64,000 nucleotides of DNA, from NCBI GenBank assembly GCA_964490875.1, contig CAZBEF010000006.1, positions 1 to 64,000 of the forward strand. Direction: 5' to 3'. Under the pieces are notes generated by a model. That model made no database searches. It was not told where the DNA came from and saw only the letters and a program-made list of their open reading frames with translations. The DNA is from CAYYYG01 sp964490875 (GTDB lineage: Bacteria; Patescibacteriota; Microgenomatia; UBA1406; GWC2-37-13). Of this stretch, positions 7,420-16,503 are shown in pieces (position 1 is the stretch's first letter; each line of letters starts with the position of its first letter). The position numbers and the translations under genes are program-made.

Positions 7420-9255
7420 TCACTTTGAGAATTCGCCTACAATTGCTTTTGATACTTTTTCGAAATCTTTGTAAGACATTGAAATTGAATCGGTATGGGT
7501 GCCGGCATTAAAAACAATTGTTTCGTTTTCTCCTAAACTTTTATCTACATATAATGGAATATCGAATAAGTTTCCGAATGGCGGCACAGCTCCAATCTCG
7601 GTGTTAGTTACTTCTTTTACTTCTTCCGGTTTTGCCATCCGCAAATCTTTCATTTTGTATGTTGTTTTAAATTTGGCATTATCTATCTTCCGGTCCGCGG
7701 CAAGAACAATCATCATTGGTTTATCATCTCCATACATAATGAGTGCTTTTGCGCCTTGTTTTAATTCTGTGCCGCGTACTTTAGCCGCTTCCTCGGATGT
7801 TTTTACCGGGGCATGAGTAGTTGGTTCAAACTTAATTTTATATTCGTTCAATAAATCTTTAATTTGCTGCAAAACGGGTATCTTTCGTCTATTTACGACA
7901 TTAATACCAAGCTCCCGCAGCTGTTCATCTGTTACGTCCGATGGAGCGTCCATAACTGCTGTTTTTCCTCCCGCTGTCATCGGAAAAGCTACAACTTCCC
8001 TCAAATATTTTTCGTTTAAAAGAGTCATCAGAACGCGTTCTATTCCATGTGCAAGTCCGCCGTGAGGAGGTGTCCCAAGTTGGAAAGCCTGCAGCATGTG
8101 CCCAAATTCTTTCTCAATTTTTTCTTTTGGATATCCCATTATTTCAAACACAGTTCGCAGAACATCGGCTTCATGTCCGCGGATACTTCCCCCTCCAACT
8201 TCGTAGCCGTTACACACAAGATCATACTGAGAAGTAAGAATTTCTCCGATATTCTCCTTTTTTAATAATGCTTCTTTATACTGTGGTAATGGTGCTGAAA
8301 ACGGATTGTGAGTAAATGTCCACCCGCCAGTTTCTGTCTTTTCAAAAAAAGGAAAATCAACAACCCACGCAAATGCCAGGATTCCATTTTTTTTATCTTC
8401 TTCAGTCCGTAAATCAAATTTATCGGCGCCGAATTTTTTCATCGCTTCAGCATACGAAATGACAGGGAATGGTTTCTGCTTTATTTTATATCCCATCTTT
8501 TCCACAACGGTTGTCATCATTTCTTCGTCCATTTTCATAACGTCTTCACGTTCTACAAAACTCATTTCAATATCTATCTGTGTATGTTCAAATCCTCGGT
8601 CGGCACGTAAATCTTCGTCGCGCATGCATCGGGCAATCTGAAAATATCGCTCAAATCCGGCAGTCATCAGTAATTGTTTATACTGCTGCGGTGATTGTGG
8701 GAGAGCATAAAATTTACCTTTCTGCATTCGAGAAGGAACCAGGAAATCTCTTGAACCTTCCGGAGTTGTCATCGAAAGCAGCGGCGTTTCGATCTCTATA
8801 AACTGTTTGCTGAATAAAAACTCGCGGATTAACTGAACAAATTTAGATCTAAGCATTATGTTGTCATGCAATCTCTTTCTGCGAAGATCAAGATAGCGGT
8901 ATTTCAACCGTACTTCTTCTTCAATTTCCTGCCCATCTGTATCTATCGGCAGGGGAAGCGCCTGTGATTTATTGAGAACTTTAAATTCCTTAGCTTCTAC
9001 TTCAATTGTTCCCGTTTTCAATTTTGGATTTACCAGATTCTCCGGCCTTTTTTTTACCATTCCTTTTATGAAAATAACGTCTTCAGAAGATAAATGCTTC
9101 AGTTCTTCGCCGCCGACAACCTGAACAATGCCAGAGCGGTCGCGCAGATCAATAAAAATTACTTTTCTGTGGTCGCGTTTGGTATCAACCCAGCCGTACA
9201 ATTCAACCTCTTCACCTATTTTGTTAACGGTTTCTTCGATAAATAAGTTTTTCAT
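7420..9255 (-). CDS. aspS: Aspartyl-tRNA synthetase fused to a YbaK-type deacylase domain, GAD domain missing
   Basis: 611 aa. It charges tRNA-Asp (possibly also tRNA-Asn) with aspartate. Residues 1-105 form the OB-fold anticodon-binding domain; class II motifs follow (motif 2 ARCMRDEDLRADRGFEHTQ, 208-226; motif 3 GGLAHGIERV, 399-408). Between KFDLR (279-283) and WVVDFPFF (297-304) there are about 14 residues where most bacterial enzymes carry a GAD insertion of over 100. After residue 455 about 150 residues match YbaK/ProX trans-editing deacylases (TSEEAAKVRGT, KALIMYGDD, GAVPPFG, VDKSLGENE). One uninterrupted frame supports a true fusion, so this may be a self-editing AspRS. Confidence 0.93.
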   Translation of the reverse strand: MKNLFIEETVNKIGEEVELYGWVDTKRDHRKVIFIDLRDRSGIVQVVGGEELKHLSSEDVIFIKGMVKKRPENLVNPKLKTGTIEVEAKEFKVLNKSQALPLPIDTDGQEIEEEVRLKYRYLDLRRKRLHDNIMLRSKFVQLIREFLFSKQFIEIETPLLSMTTPEGSRDFLVPSRMQKGKFYALPQSPQQYKQLLMTAGFERYFQIARCMRDEDLRADRGFEHTQIDIEMSFVEREDVMKMDEEMMTTVVEKMGYKIKQKPFPVISYAEAMKKFGADKFDLRTEEDKKNGILAFAWVVDFPFFEKTETGGWTFTHNPFSAPLPQYKEALLKKENIGEILTSQYDLVCNGYEVGGGSIRGHEADVLRTVFEIMGYPKEKIEKEFGHMLQAFQLGTPPHGGLAHGIERVLMTLLNEKYLREVVAFPMTAGGKTAVMDAPSDVTDEQLRELGINVVNRRKIPVLQQIKDLLNEYKIKFEPTTHAPVKTSEEAAKVRGTELKQGAKALIMYGDDKPMMIVLAADRKIDNAKFKTTYKMKDLRMAKPEEVKEVTNTEIGAVPPFGNLFDIPLYVDKSLGENETIVFNAGTHTDSISMSYKDFEKVSKAIVGEFSK

Positions 9256-9281
9256 AAGAATTGATCTCTATTATATCAGAA

Positions 9282-10967
9282 TTATACAATTCCATTAGAT
9301 ACAATCCTTCCTCTTAATTTCTCGGTTCCAGTCCATCTATCAACTTCAAGATTATACGCAATATTCAACTTCAATCCTTTCGACAGTTGAGAAAATTTTT
9401 CAGCAGCAGAAAAGGCAATCAGCTCAAGCGGAAAACTAGCATTTTGAGTATCTTTCACAAAAATCTTTAAATGAGTCTGCGTTTTGCCGAAAAGTTTCGC
9501 ATCAAGCAGTTCTACTTCGCTGTTAAATATCGGATTAGGATTACCAATTCCAAATGGATTCATCTGTTCAAGCGAGCGGGCGAGCGGAACATTTAGTTTT
9601 CCAACCGGTACTTTTATATCCGCTTCAATCATTTTTTCCAGTTTATCTTCGGTCAGTGTAACATTTGCATGTTCAACTGCTGCAGTCATAAATTTATCTA
9701 TCTGGGATTTTTCTATCGTAAAACCGGCAGCCTGTGCATGTCCGCCCATATCAACCAAGTATTGTTTATGCTCGCGCAGAAAATTCGTCATATGAAAGGC
9801 GGGAATAGAACGGGCCGAGCCTTTATAAAATCCGTCGCTTTTTGTCATCACAATTGTCGGGCGGAAATACTTTTCAACAATTTTTGAAGCAATAAGCCCT
9901 ATCACCCCTTCATGCCAATGATCAGACATTAGAAACAGAATCTTATCAGATGAATTAGAACGTTCTACCATTTTAATGGCTTCGGCAACTGCCTCCTTTA
10001 CCATTTCCTGTCGATCGATATTCGTTTTTCCAATCTGGCTCGCCAACTCAAACGCTCTTTGGTCATTTGTAGTACACAACAGCCGCAATGCATCAATCGC
10101 ATGCTCTAATCTTCCGATCGCATTAATTCTCGGAGCAATTATGAAGCCGACTTCGTATGGTGTAATAGGCCTGCCTTCAATCATTGCTTGTTTCAGAATA
10201 TGTTTTATTCCAGCTCTTTTTACATATCGAAAAGCGTCCAATCCATATTTCACAACACTACGCGAATAATCAACCAGCGGAACCAAATCGGCAATAGTTC
10301 CGATCGAAGCCAGTGCCAAATAGTCATACATAAAATTGTTATTCAGCTGTTGTCCGTTTTCTGAATCATTAGGATCAAAATTTTCAAACAGCATTTTTGA
10401 AAAAAAATAGGAAACACCTGAGCCTGAAAGCTGCGGAATATGAAAAATTGCCTCTGCATCATCTGGCAAAAGATCCGGCTTCAAATGATGATCGGTAATA
10501 ATGATCGGAATCCCGAGCGACTTTGCATATGCAACTTTCTCACGCGCAGTTATTCCATGATCAACACTGATAATAAGTCCCGGATCAAACTGTTTTTTTA
10601 CTGCATCGATGCCTTTCATCGAGAAACCATATCCTTCAAGCTTGCGATGGGGAACATAGGGCATTACTTTAAATCCTAAAAGATGCAATGTCTCCCATAA
10701 AATAGCGCCTCCTGTTATTCCATCAGCGTCATAATCGGTGTACACAACAACTGTCTTTTCTTTTTCTTTAATATCTTTCAGAAGCGATAATGTCCGTTTA
10801 ATTTCCTTCTTATATCCGAAATCGCTGATTCCAATTTGAGAAGGCGGCGCTGGATTGAGAAATTTTTCGGTATCTCTAATTTTTCTGTTTTTCAAAATCA
10901 TCTTAACAAGACCATCTTTTTCAATTTTTTCATCATGCTTGATGTGCGCTTTGTATGTTATTTTCAT
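9282..10967 (-). CDS. recJ: Single-stranded-DNA exonuclease RecJ
   Basis: 561 aa. A 5'-3' single-strand exonuclease of recombination and mismatch repair. The DHH phosphoesterase motifs are complete: YTDYDADGITGG (about residues 75-87), SVDHGITA and ITDHHLKPD, followed by the DHHA1 domain with GGHAQAAGF. The C-terminal OB-like domain is present, giving a length normal for compact RecJ. Four bases separate it from rmuC upstream in the same direction, and aspS follows after 26 bases, so it lies within the nusA-dacA block. Confidence 0.95.
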   Translation of the reverse strand: MKITYKAHIKHDEKIEKDGLVKMILKNRKIRDTEKFLNPAPPSQIGISDFGYKKEIKRTLSLLKDIKEKEKTVVVYTDYDADGITGGAILWETLHLLGFKVMPYVPHRKLEGYGFSMKGIDAVKKQFDPGLIISVDHGITAREKVAYAKSLGIPIIITDHHLKPDLLPDDAEAIFHIPQLSGSGVSYFFSKMLFENFDPNDSENGQQLNNNFMYDYLALASIGTIADLVPLVDYSRSVVKYGLDAFRYVKRAGIKHILKQAMIEGRPITPYEVGFIIAPRINAIGRLEHAIDALRLLCTTNDQRAFELASQIGKTNIDRQEMVKEAVAEAIKMVERSNSSDKILFLMSDHWHEGVIGLIASKIVEKYFRPTIVMTKSDGFYKGSARSIPAFHMTNFLREHKQYLVDMGGHAQAAGFTIEKSQIDKFMTAAVEHANVTLTEDKLEKMIEADIKVPVGKLNVPLARSLEQMNPFGIGNPNPIFNSEVELLDAKLFGKTQTHLKIFVKDTQNASFPLELIAFSAAEKFSQLSKGLKLNIAYNLEVDRWTGTEKLRGRIVSNGIV

Positions 10968-10971
10968 ACTA

Positions 10972-11994
10972 TTAAGAATTATCTAATAATGGAGGATTTT
11001 CAATAAGCTTTTCTTCTGCAGTTTCTTTTGAAAGTACATGAGTTGAATTCAGTTTTTGTCCCAATATCGCAAGCAAATTGGTCACCTGTGAAGTCTGATT
11101 GTACGCATTTGAAATATGCTTATTAAGTACAGAAAACTGAGTTTCCACTTTTTCATAATCTTTCCGCATTGCCTGAAGACTCATAAGAATTTCTTTAGCC
11201 TGCGATTGTATACGCTGTCCTTCAAAAGACATAAGAATAGCGCGTAGGTACGCATAAAAACAGAGCGGTGAGACAGGCAGAACTCTTTGCTGTCCAACAA
11301 AATCGAACAGATCATTATCATTTATAATCTCGTAATAAATTGCTTCCGAGGGAACATACATAAGCGCATAATCTACCGTTCCTTCAGTCGTCAAAATATA
11401 TTTTTTTGAAATATCCATTACGTGCTTTTTAACATTCCGGATGAATTCTTTTTTTGCCAAATCACGTTCTGCTGCAGTTGCGGCTTCTGTCATCTTGCGA
11501 AAATTTTCTAAAGGAAATTTTGAATCGATAGGAATTATTCCTTGAGTCGTCTTAATGATCGCATCAACTGTATCACCAGTTTTGAATCCATACTGGAGGC
11601 TGAATGAATCGATCGGCAAATACTGGCTTAACAGCTCTTTGAGAATATGTTCGCCGATATTTCCACGAAGCTTTGGCGATTGAAGCAGATCCTGTAGATC
11701 TTTCATAGAACGGCCTATTTCGGAAACTTCGCCGATGTTTTTTTGAACTTCGGTCATAATCAGCGCAGTTTTGTCGAGCCTACTGTTGAATATTTTCATA
11801 TTCTCTATAAGCCTTTGTTCGGAAGATGCGGAACTTGTCTCCATTTGCCGGCTTAATTGTTTCAGCCATTCGATAAGCTCTCCTGAAACCTTAGACTTCT
11901 CTTCGAGTTTGTTCAGCCAGGAGCGAATTATAAGAAGAATCGCCGCAACACTAATTATTATGATTCCTATAATTAGGATAGGGGAAAGTGACAC
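10972..11994 (-). CDS. rmuC: RmuC-family DNA recombination protein
   Basis: 340 aa. One N-terminal membrane helix (4-24), then a coiled-coil stretch (30-110), then the RmuC core with KLRGNIGEHILKELL, IIPIDSKFPLENF and YVPSEAIYYEI. The core is a PD-(D/E)xK-like nuclease fold; the family limits DNA inversions between short repeats in E. coli. Here it may be membrane-tethered. It sits between the DHH-like gene and recJ, which fits a role in DNA repair. Confidence 0.9.
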   Translation of the reverse strand: MSLSPILIIGIIIISVAAILLIIRSWLNKLEEKSKVSGELIEWLKQLSRQMETSSASSEQRLIENMKIFNSRLDKTALIMTEVQKNIGEVSEIGRSMKDLQDLLQSPKLRGNIGEHILKELLSQYLPIDSFSLQYGFKTGDTVDAIIKTTQGIIPIDSKFPLENFRKMTEAATAAERDLAKKEFIRNVKKHVMDISKKYILTTEGTVDYALMYVPSEAIYYEIINDNDLFDFVGQQRVLPVSPLCFYAYLRAILMSFEGQRIQSQAKEILMSLQAMRKDYEKVETQFSVLNKHISNAYNQTSQVTNLLAILGQKLNSTHVLSKETAEEKLIENPPLLDNS

Positions 11995-12031
11995 GCATTC
12001 ATTATAGCAGAATTGAAATCACAATTTGAAG

Positions 12032-13132
12032 TTATACCAGCCCGCCGCCGCCGCGGAAGATTTTTGGCTTAAGCCAATCCTGCGGAGCCTGCTGCTGATT
12101 TGAGTTATTGTTATTATTATTCTGAGGTGCTGGTTTATCCATAGGCCGGTCCATAGGAACATCACCTTCATCATCATCATAAGAATTCATAGAATATGAT
12201 CTATTATGCTGCGGAGGTTGCTGCTGTTGCTGCATAGGTCTTGGCTGAAACTGTTGCTGAGGTTTAGGCTGCTGCTGCATAGGCTGTACCGGCTGTTGAG
12301 GTGCAGGTCGTCTCATTGGTTGCTGAGGCTGAGGCATACTTGCTGCCGACTGGCTTTGTCCCATTCCAGGAAAAGCCGAAGCTCCAGGAGCTCTCATCGG
12401 CGGTCTTTTTACAGCACCAAGCTTCAGAAGCGCTGAAGCAGCTTCAAAAGTATCAGCATTTACCGAATATGAGGAGAAAAAGTTTGTGGCGCCCGTTATT
12501 CCAGAGTACAGATTAGTTGCCATATCTTTATCAATTTCACATTGAAGTTCGCGTAATACTTTCAAAACGAGTTCCGAGGTAGAAGAACTGGTCTTATTTA
12601 TGTAATTTACGGTTCCGAACATGTTGTTGATCAGATGACGGTCGATATTGATTATTGATTTCCCCTGAAATTCTTTCTGATTTTCGGTGTAGATTGTTCC
12701 AAGGCTATTCAAATTAGGTGCATCAACAGTAATAATGAAGTCTACTGCACCGCCTGCATATGAGAAACCGACTTTTTGAGGGTCAAGTTTCGGCTGACCC
12801 GGGCGAGGTGTGATTATGAGGTTAAACGTTTCTCCTTGAATATTATAGTCGACTTTATCTATGGATCCGTCGGTATAAGGAAATGTTATAACCAGATTAT
12901 CTCCTTTAGTTGTAAAAGTATTCTGAATTTTGTCTGCAGCTGAAAGTTGTGTATCAGGTGTTACAGAACATAATAGAGCTACATTTTTACCAAGTTTGGT
13001 AAGACCTAAATATAAAGAAGTACCTGCTGCGACTGCGTCATTTGTCGGATTTGAGGGAAGAACTATGACACCGCTATTGCCTTTGGCGATCGCTTCACCG
13101 ATTTGTGATAGGGAATTGTCTGTAGGATTCAT
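12032..13132 (-). CDS. Degenerate DHH-family protein with a Q/N/P-rich tail
   Basis: 366 aa. The fold follows NrnA-type DHH phosphoesterases (nanoRNase/pAp phosphatase): residues 20-60 mirror motif I, 130-145 motif II, 160-185 motif III and 205-240 motif IV. Key residues differ: NPTNDAVAAG where NPDGDAxGS is expected, IDRH (163-166) instead of DHH, and GITGATNFF without the usual Asp. Residues 245-366 are low complexity, rich in Gln, Pro, Met and Asn. The gene follows infB with 4 bases between them, where nrnA lies in the usual nusA-infB-rbfA-nrnA order, which supports ancestry. Probably not a phosphodiesterase now; its role is unknown. Confidence 0.75.
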   Translation of the reverse strand: MNPTDNSLSQIGEAIAKGNSGVIVLPSNPTNDAVAAGTSLYLGLTKLGKNVALLCSVTPDTQLSAADKIQNTFTTKGDNLVITFPYTDGSIDKVDYNIQGETFNLIITPRPGQPKLDPQKVGFSYAGGAVDFIITVDAPNLNSLGTIYTENQKEFQGKSIINIDRHLINNMFGTVNYINKTSSSTSELVLKVLRELQCEIDKDMATNLYSGITGATNFFSSYSVNADTFEAASALLKLGAVKRPPMRAPGASAFPGMGQSQSAASMPQPQQPMRRPAPQQPVQPMQQQPKPQQQFQPRPMQQQQQPPQHNRSYSMNSYDDDEGDVPMDRPMDKPAPQNNNNNNSNQQQAPQDWLKPKIFRGGGGLV

Positions 13133-13136
13133 AATA

Positions 13137-14588
13137 CTATGAGATAAATTTTACCACATCCCCTACCCGTACGTCAAGTGCAGGTCCAAACACCATTCCC
13201 GCCTCCTGGCCTTTCCGTACTTCCTCTACAGATTTTGCCCTATTTTTAAGAGAAACAAGCTCGGTTTTGCCTATTACATGATTATTTCGATACAGTTCTA
13301 CCTGATCACCCAGGTTGATTTTACCCTTAGTTATGCTTACTCCAAATATTTTTTCGCCTTCTATGATAAATGTCGCCAATACCTTTGCTTCGCCTTTTAT
13401 GCTCTTTTCTTCTTCCTCTTTTTCGCGGAGTAAATCGGATGCTTCGGTGAGCTCATCAATAAGCTCATAAATAATATTATAAGTCTTTATGATTACCTTC
13501 TCTTGTTTAGCCAGTTCTCGTACTTCATTATTAACATTTACCGAAAAACCGATAACAATAGCTTTCGTTGTTTTTGCCAAAAACACATCTGATCTATGAA
13601 TGTCTCCGACTCCGGTAAGTATCAGTTCAACATTGGGATTTTTCGATAAAGAACCTTTGATAGCTTCCATCGAGCCGTGTGAGTCTGCTTTAATCACAAG
13701 TGATAGTTTTTTTTCTTCTTTTTTTTCTTCAAAAAAAGCATGGGCATCGGTTGGCTTTTGCGCTACATTTGCCTGGTTTTCTTGAATCTCCGCCTCCTGC
13801 GGTTTGGTTCGGATTTCGGTACCAACTTCCGGCATTTCTTCGAATCCTAAAAGTTCAAAAGGCATAGAAGGAATAGCTTCTTTTACATTTTTCCCCAGAT
13901 CATTTATTAATGCTTTTACTTTGGTTTTTTTTAAACCAATATATACATCATCAGATACATGGAGAATACCATCTTTTATTATTGCGCTCGCGACTATTCC
14001 CCGGCGGTCTTTTTTTGTTTCGATAATGTAGGCTATTGGATCACGTTTTTCATCGTAAGTAAAGTTTTTGTCTGCTGCAATAAGAAGAATCGATTCTAAA
14101 AGTTCATGAACGCCTTTTCCTGTCTTAGCTGATATTTCAACAGCCGGAACAGTTCCGCCTTTATCTTCTGTCATAATTTCATGCTTCAGAAGATCATTCT
14201 TTACTTTGTTCGGATTTGCTTCTGGAAGATCGGTTTTATTTAAAGCAACAATAAAGGGGATATGAGCATTTTTTATATGGAAAATTGATTCTTCAGTCTG
14301 GGGCATCAGCGAATCTTTTGCGTCAATTATGAGAATCGCAATGTCCGCAACTTGAGCTCCTCGTGATCGTATCTGGGAAAATGCTTCATGACCTGGTGTA
14401 TCGATAAAGGTGATCTTGCTAGTTGGATAGCCTTTTATACCAGTATCTACTTCATATGCTCCAATCCGTTGAGTAATTCCGCCATGTTCTCCAGATGCAA
14501 TGCGGCTTTTTCGAATATAATCGAGCAGAGAAGTTTTCCCATGATCTACATGGCCTAAAATGGCAACTACCGGCGGTCTCGAACTCAT
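13137..14588 (-). CDS. infB: Translation initiation factor IF-2, short form
   Basis: 483 aa. The GTPase that brings initiator tRNA to the ribosome. The protein begins almost directly with the G domain: GHVDHGKTS (11-19), DTPGHE, NKTD. Beta-barrel domain II, domain III (SLVIKADSHGSMEAI) and the C-terminal tRNA-binding barrel follow to the end (PALDVRVGDVVKFIS). The N-terminal extension found in most bacteria, which can exceed 300 residues, is absent. It lies 71 bases after nusA and 4 bases before the DHH-like gene. No rbfA is present between them. Confidence 0.95.
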   Translation of the reverse strand: MSSRPPVVAILGHVDHGKTSLLDYIRKSRIASGEHGGITQRIGAYEVDTGIKGYPTSKITFIDTPGHEAFSQIRSRGAQVADIAILIIDAKDSLMPQTEESIFHIKNAHIPFIVALNKTDLPEANPNKVKNDLLKHEIMTEDKGGTVPAVEISAKTGKGVHELLESILLIAADKNFTYDEKRDPIAYIIETKKDRRGIVASAIIKDGILHVSDDVYIGLKKTKVKALINDLGKNVKEAIPSMPFELLGFEEMPEVGTEIRTKPQEAEIQENQANVAQKPTDAHAFFEEKKEEKKLSLVIKADSHGSMEAIKGSLSKNPNVELILTGVGDIHRSDVFLAKTTKAIVIGFSVNVNNEVRELAKQEKVIIKTYNIIYELIDELTEASDLLREKEEEEKSIKGEAKVLATFIIEGEKIFGVSITKGKINLGDQVELYRNNHVIGKTELVSLKNRAKSVEEVRKGQEAGMVFGPALDVRVGDVVKFIS

Positions 14589-14659
14589 AAAAAAATTAAA
14601 AAATTATTAAATATGCTGTCTTACAATACTTTCTCAAGAATGGACTGCTCCACGTATTG

Positions 14660-15676
14660 TTAGCTGGCTGGTTTATCTGTTTCAGCAGGAGGAGTAGTTT
14701 CTGGCGTGGTTTCGGTCGCCACAGATGCTGCGGTCTGTACGATATCTATTTCGTATTCAGTTAAACGGGAAGCAAGGTTGACATTAATTCCATTCTTACC
14801 TATGGCAAGAGGAGCCTGAGATTCATCTACATGTACTTTTGCTGTCTTCGTTTTCTCATCAATTTCAACACTCTTTATTTTTGCTGGCGATAATGCAGCC
14901 ATCAGAAAGACATTTGAATCTTTATTCCACTGAATAATATCAATCTTTTCATTGCCCCCAAGTTCTTCAGTAACTGTTTCAACACGAGTTCCTTTTTGTC
15001 CGACACATGCACCAACTGGGTCAACACTGCGTTGTCCGCTGTCTACGGCAATCTTGGCCCGTTCGCCGGGTTCTCGAACTATCTTTTTAATCACAACAGT
15101 TCCATTAGCTATCTCGGGCACTTCACGCTTAAACAATTCGGCAATCAGACCTGGATCAGATCGTGACAAAAGGATGCGTGAATGTTTGAATTTATCATCA
15201 GCAATATCTTTCAAAAAGAATATAAGGGATGTGTTGACGAGATATTTCTCGTTTTTAATCTGTTCTTCTTTCGGAAGAATGGCTTCGGTCTTGCCAATAT
15301 CAACATAAGCATTATAGCCGTCATATCGAATCACTCGGCCTTTTATAAGGCTGTGGAGTTGTGATTTGTAGTGGGAAATAACTGTTTTCTTCTCGGATTC
15401 ACGGATCTTCTGAAGCATCACTTGTCGTGCAGTCTGAGCTGCAATTCTTCCAAATCCAGGAGGTGTGATATCTGTGCCATCTTTGAGAATTTTAGCTTCT
15501 CCATCATTGCGATTGATTTTTACAATGACAGTTTCTTCGAATTTATCAGGATATTCCTTCTTGAATGCAGCAAGCAGGGCCGCCTCAATAGACTGGATTA
15601 CGTCTTCGGCTGAAATGCCTTTTTCTGTCGCAACCTGATTCAAAGCTAATGTAAATTCACTTTTTATGATAGCCAT
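14660..15676 (-). CDS. nusA: Transcription elongation/termination factor NusA
   Basis: 338 aa. It binds RNA polymerase and nascent RNA, affecting pausing, termination and antitermination. The N-terminal domain (1-125), S1 domain (about 130-200, IKGRVIRYDGYNAYVDIGKTEAILP) and two KH domains (VGACVGQKGTRVETVTEELGG, then PLAIGKNGINVNLASRLT) are in the standard order. The E. coli C-terminal acidic repeats are absent, as in many bacteria. A short Thr/Pro/Ala tail ends the protein. It heads the nusA-infB block. Confidence 0.95.
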   Translation of the reverse strand: MAIIKSEFTLALNQVATEKGISAEDVIQSIEAALLAAFKKEYPDKFEETVIVKINRNDGEAKILKDGTDITPPGFGRIAAQTARQVMLQKIRESEKKTVISHYKSQLHSLIKGRVIRYDGYNAYVDIGKTEAILPKEEQIKNEKYLVNTSLIFFLKDIADDKFKHSRILLSRSDPGLIAELFKREVPEIANGTVVIKKIVREPGERAKIAVDSGQRSVDPVGACVGQKGTRVETVTEELGGNEKIDIIQWNKDSNVFLMAALSPAKIKSVEIDEKTKTAKVHVDESQAPLAIGKNGINVNLASRLTEYEIDIVQTAASVATETTPETTPPAETDKPAS

Positions 15677-15733
15677 ATCTCACCATTCTAACACAAACGT
15701 AAATAAAATCAATGTGAGCTCATGACCAGTGAT

Positions 15734-16450
15734 TTACTTTTTCTCGGCTGGAGCTTTTTTATCATCTCCACCTTCAGCGGCTGGAGCAGCTTCAGCACCT
15801 TCTTCAGGAGCTTTCTCTGTAATGACTTCAGGTGCTTTGGTTGCTGTCTCGGCTACAAGGCTTTCTTCCTTGTGAGCAGTTGTGGAGACAACCACCTTGT
15901 CTGCGTCATCTTTAATAGTATACGTAGCAACTTTTGGAAGGTCGGAGACTTTGATTTCCTGACCAATTTCTTTTAAGCCACTGATATCCACTTCGATGAA
16001 TTGTGGAATGTCTTGTGGAAGAACTTCGATAGTAAGTTCTGGTGACTGAGTAAGCAGAATTGCACCTTTTTGTGCGACAGCTTCGGAAGTTCCGACTGTC
16101 TGGACAGGTACCTGAGTTTCAATTTTCTGCTTCAAGTCGATTTTTCTAAAATCTACATGAAGAATATCGTGAGTTACGGGATGTCTCTGAACAAGTTTAA
16201 TAAGAGTTGGAATACTGTCTTTTTCGAGATTAAGATAGACGATTCCTGTTTCTTTAGCAACTTTGAAAGCTTTTATGAAGTCTACAGAAGGTACCGTTAT
16301 AGACTTTGATTCATAATCAACACCGAAAATGTTTGCAGGAATTTTGCCTTCGCGGCGCATTGCACGGACTTTTTTGCCCAAAACAGTTCTTAACTCAACA
16401 GAAAGTTCTACTTTGTTAGAAGAAGTAGATTGATTTTTTGCTTTTGCCAT
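15734..16450 (-). CDS. rplY: Ribosomal protein bL25, long (CTC/TL5) form
   Basis: 238 aa. It binds 5S rRNA in the large subunit. The N-terminal L25 domain (about 10-105; LRTVLGKKVRAMRREGKIPANIFG, HPVTHDILHVDF) is followed by the beta-rich CTC domain (110-195) and an Ala/Glu/Pro-rich tail ending in Lys. The start is preceded by an A/T-rich stretch with no Shine-Dalgarno. nusA follows 57 bases after its stop in the same direction. Confidence 0.95.
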   Translation of the reverse strand: MAKAKNQSTSSNKVELSVELRTVLGKKVRAMRREGKIPANIFGVDYESKSITVPSVDFIKAFKVAKETGIVYLNLEKDSIPTLIKLVQRHPVTHDILHVDFRKIDLKQKIETQVPVQTVGTSEAVAQKGAILLTQSPELTIEVLPQDIPQFIEVDISGLKEIGQEIKVSDLPKVATYTIKDDADKVVVSTTAHKEESLVAETATKAPEVITEKAPEEGAEAAPAAEGGDDKKAPAEKK

Positions 16451-16503
16451 AAATAAAAAAAATTATTAATTAAGTTGGTGACGGCTTATTAGGAATATCT
16501 TGT

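Noticed and set aside
12206..12516. Open frames on the plus strand opposite the Q/P-rich tail
   Set aside because: They are leucine/arginine-rich mirror frames of CAG/CAA-rich codons in the DHH-like gene, without start signals.
12032..13132. Functional nanoRNase/pAp phosphatase NrnA
   Set aside because: Several expected catalytic residues are changed (IDRH, TND, no motif IV Asp).
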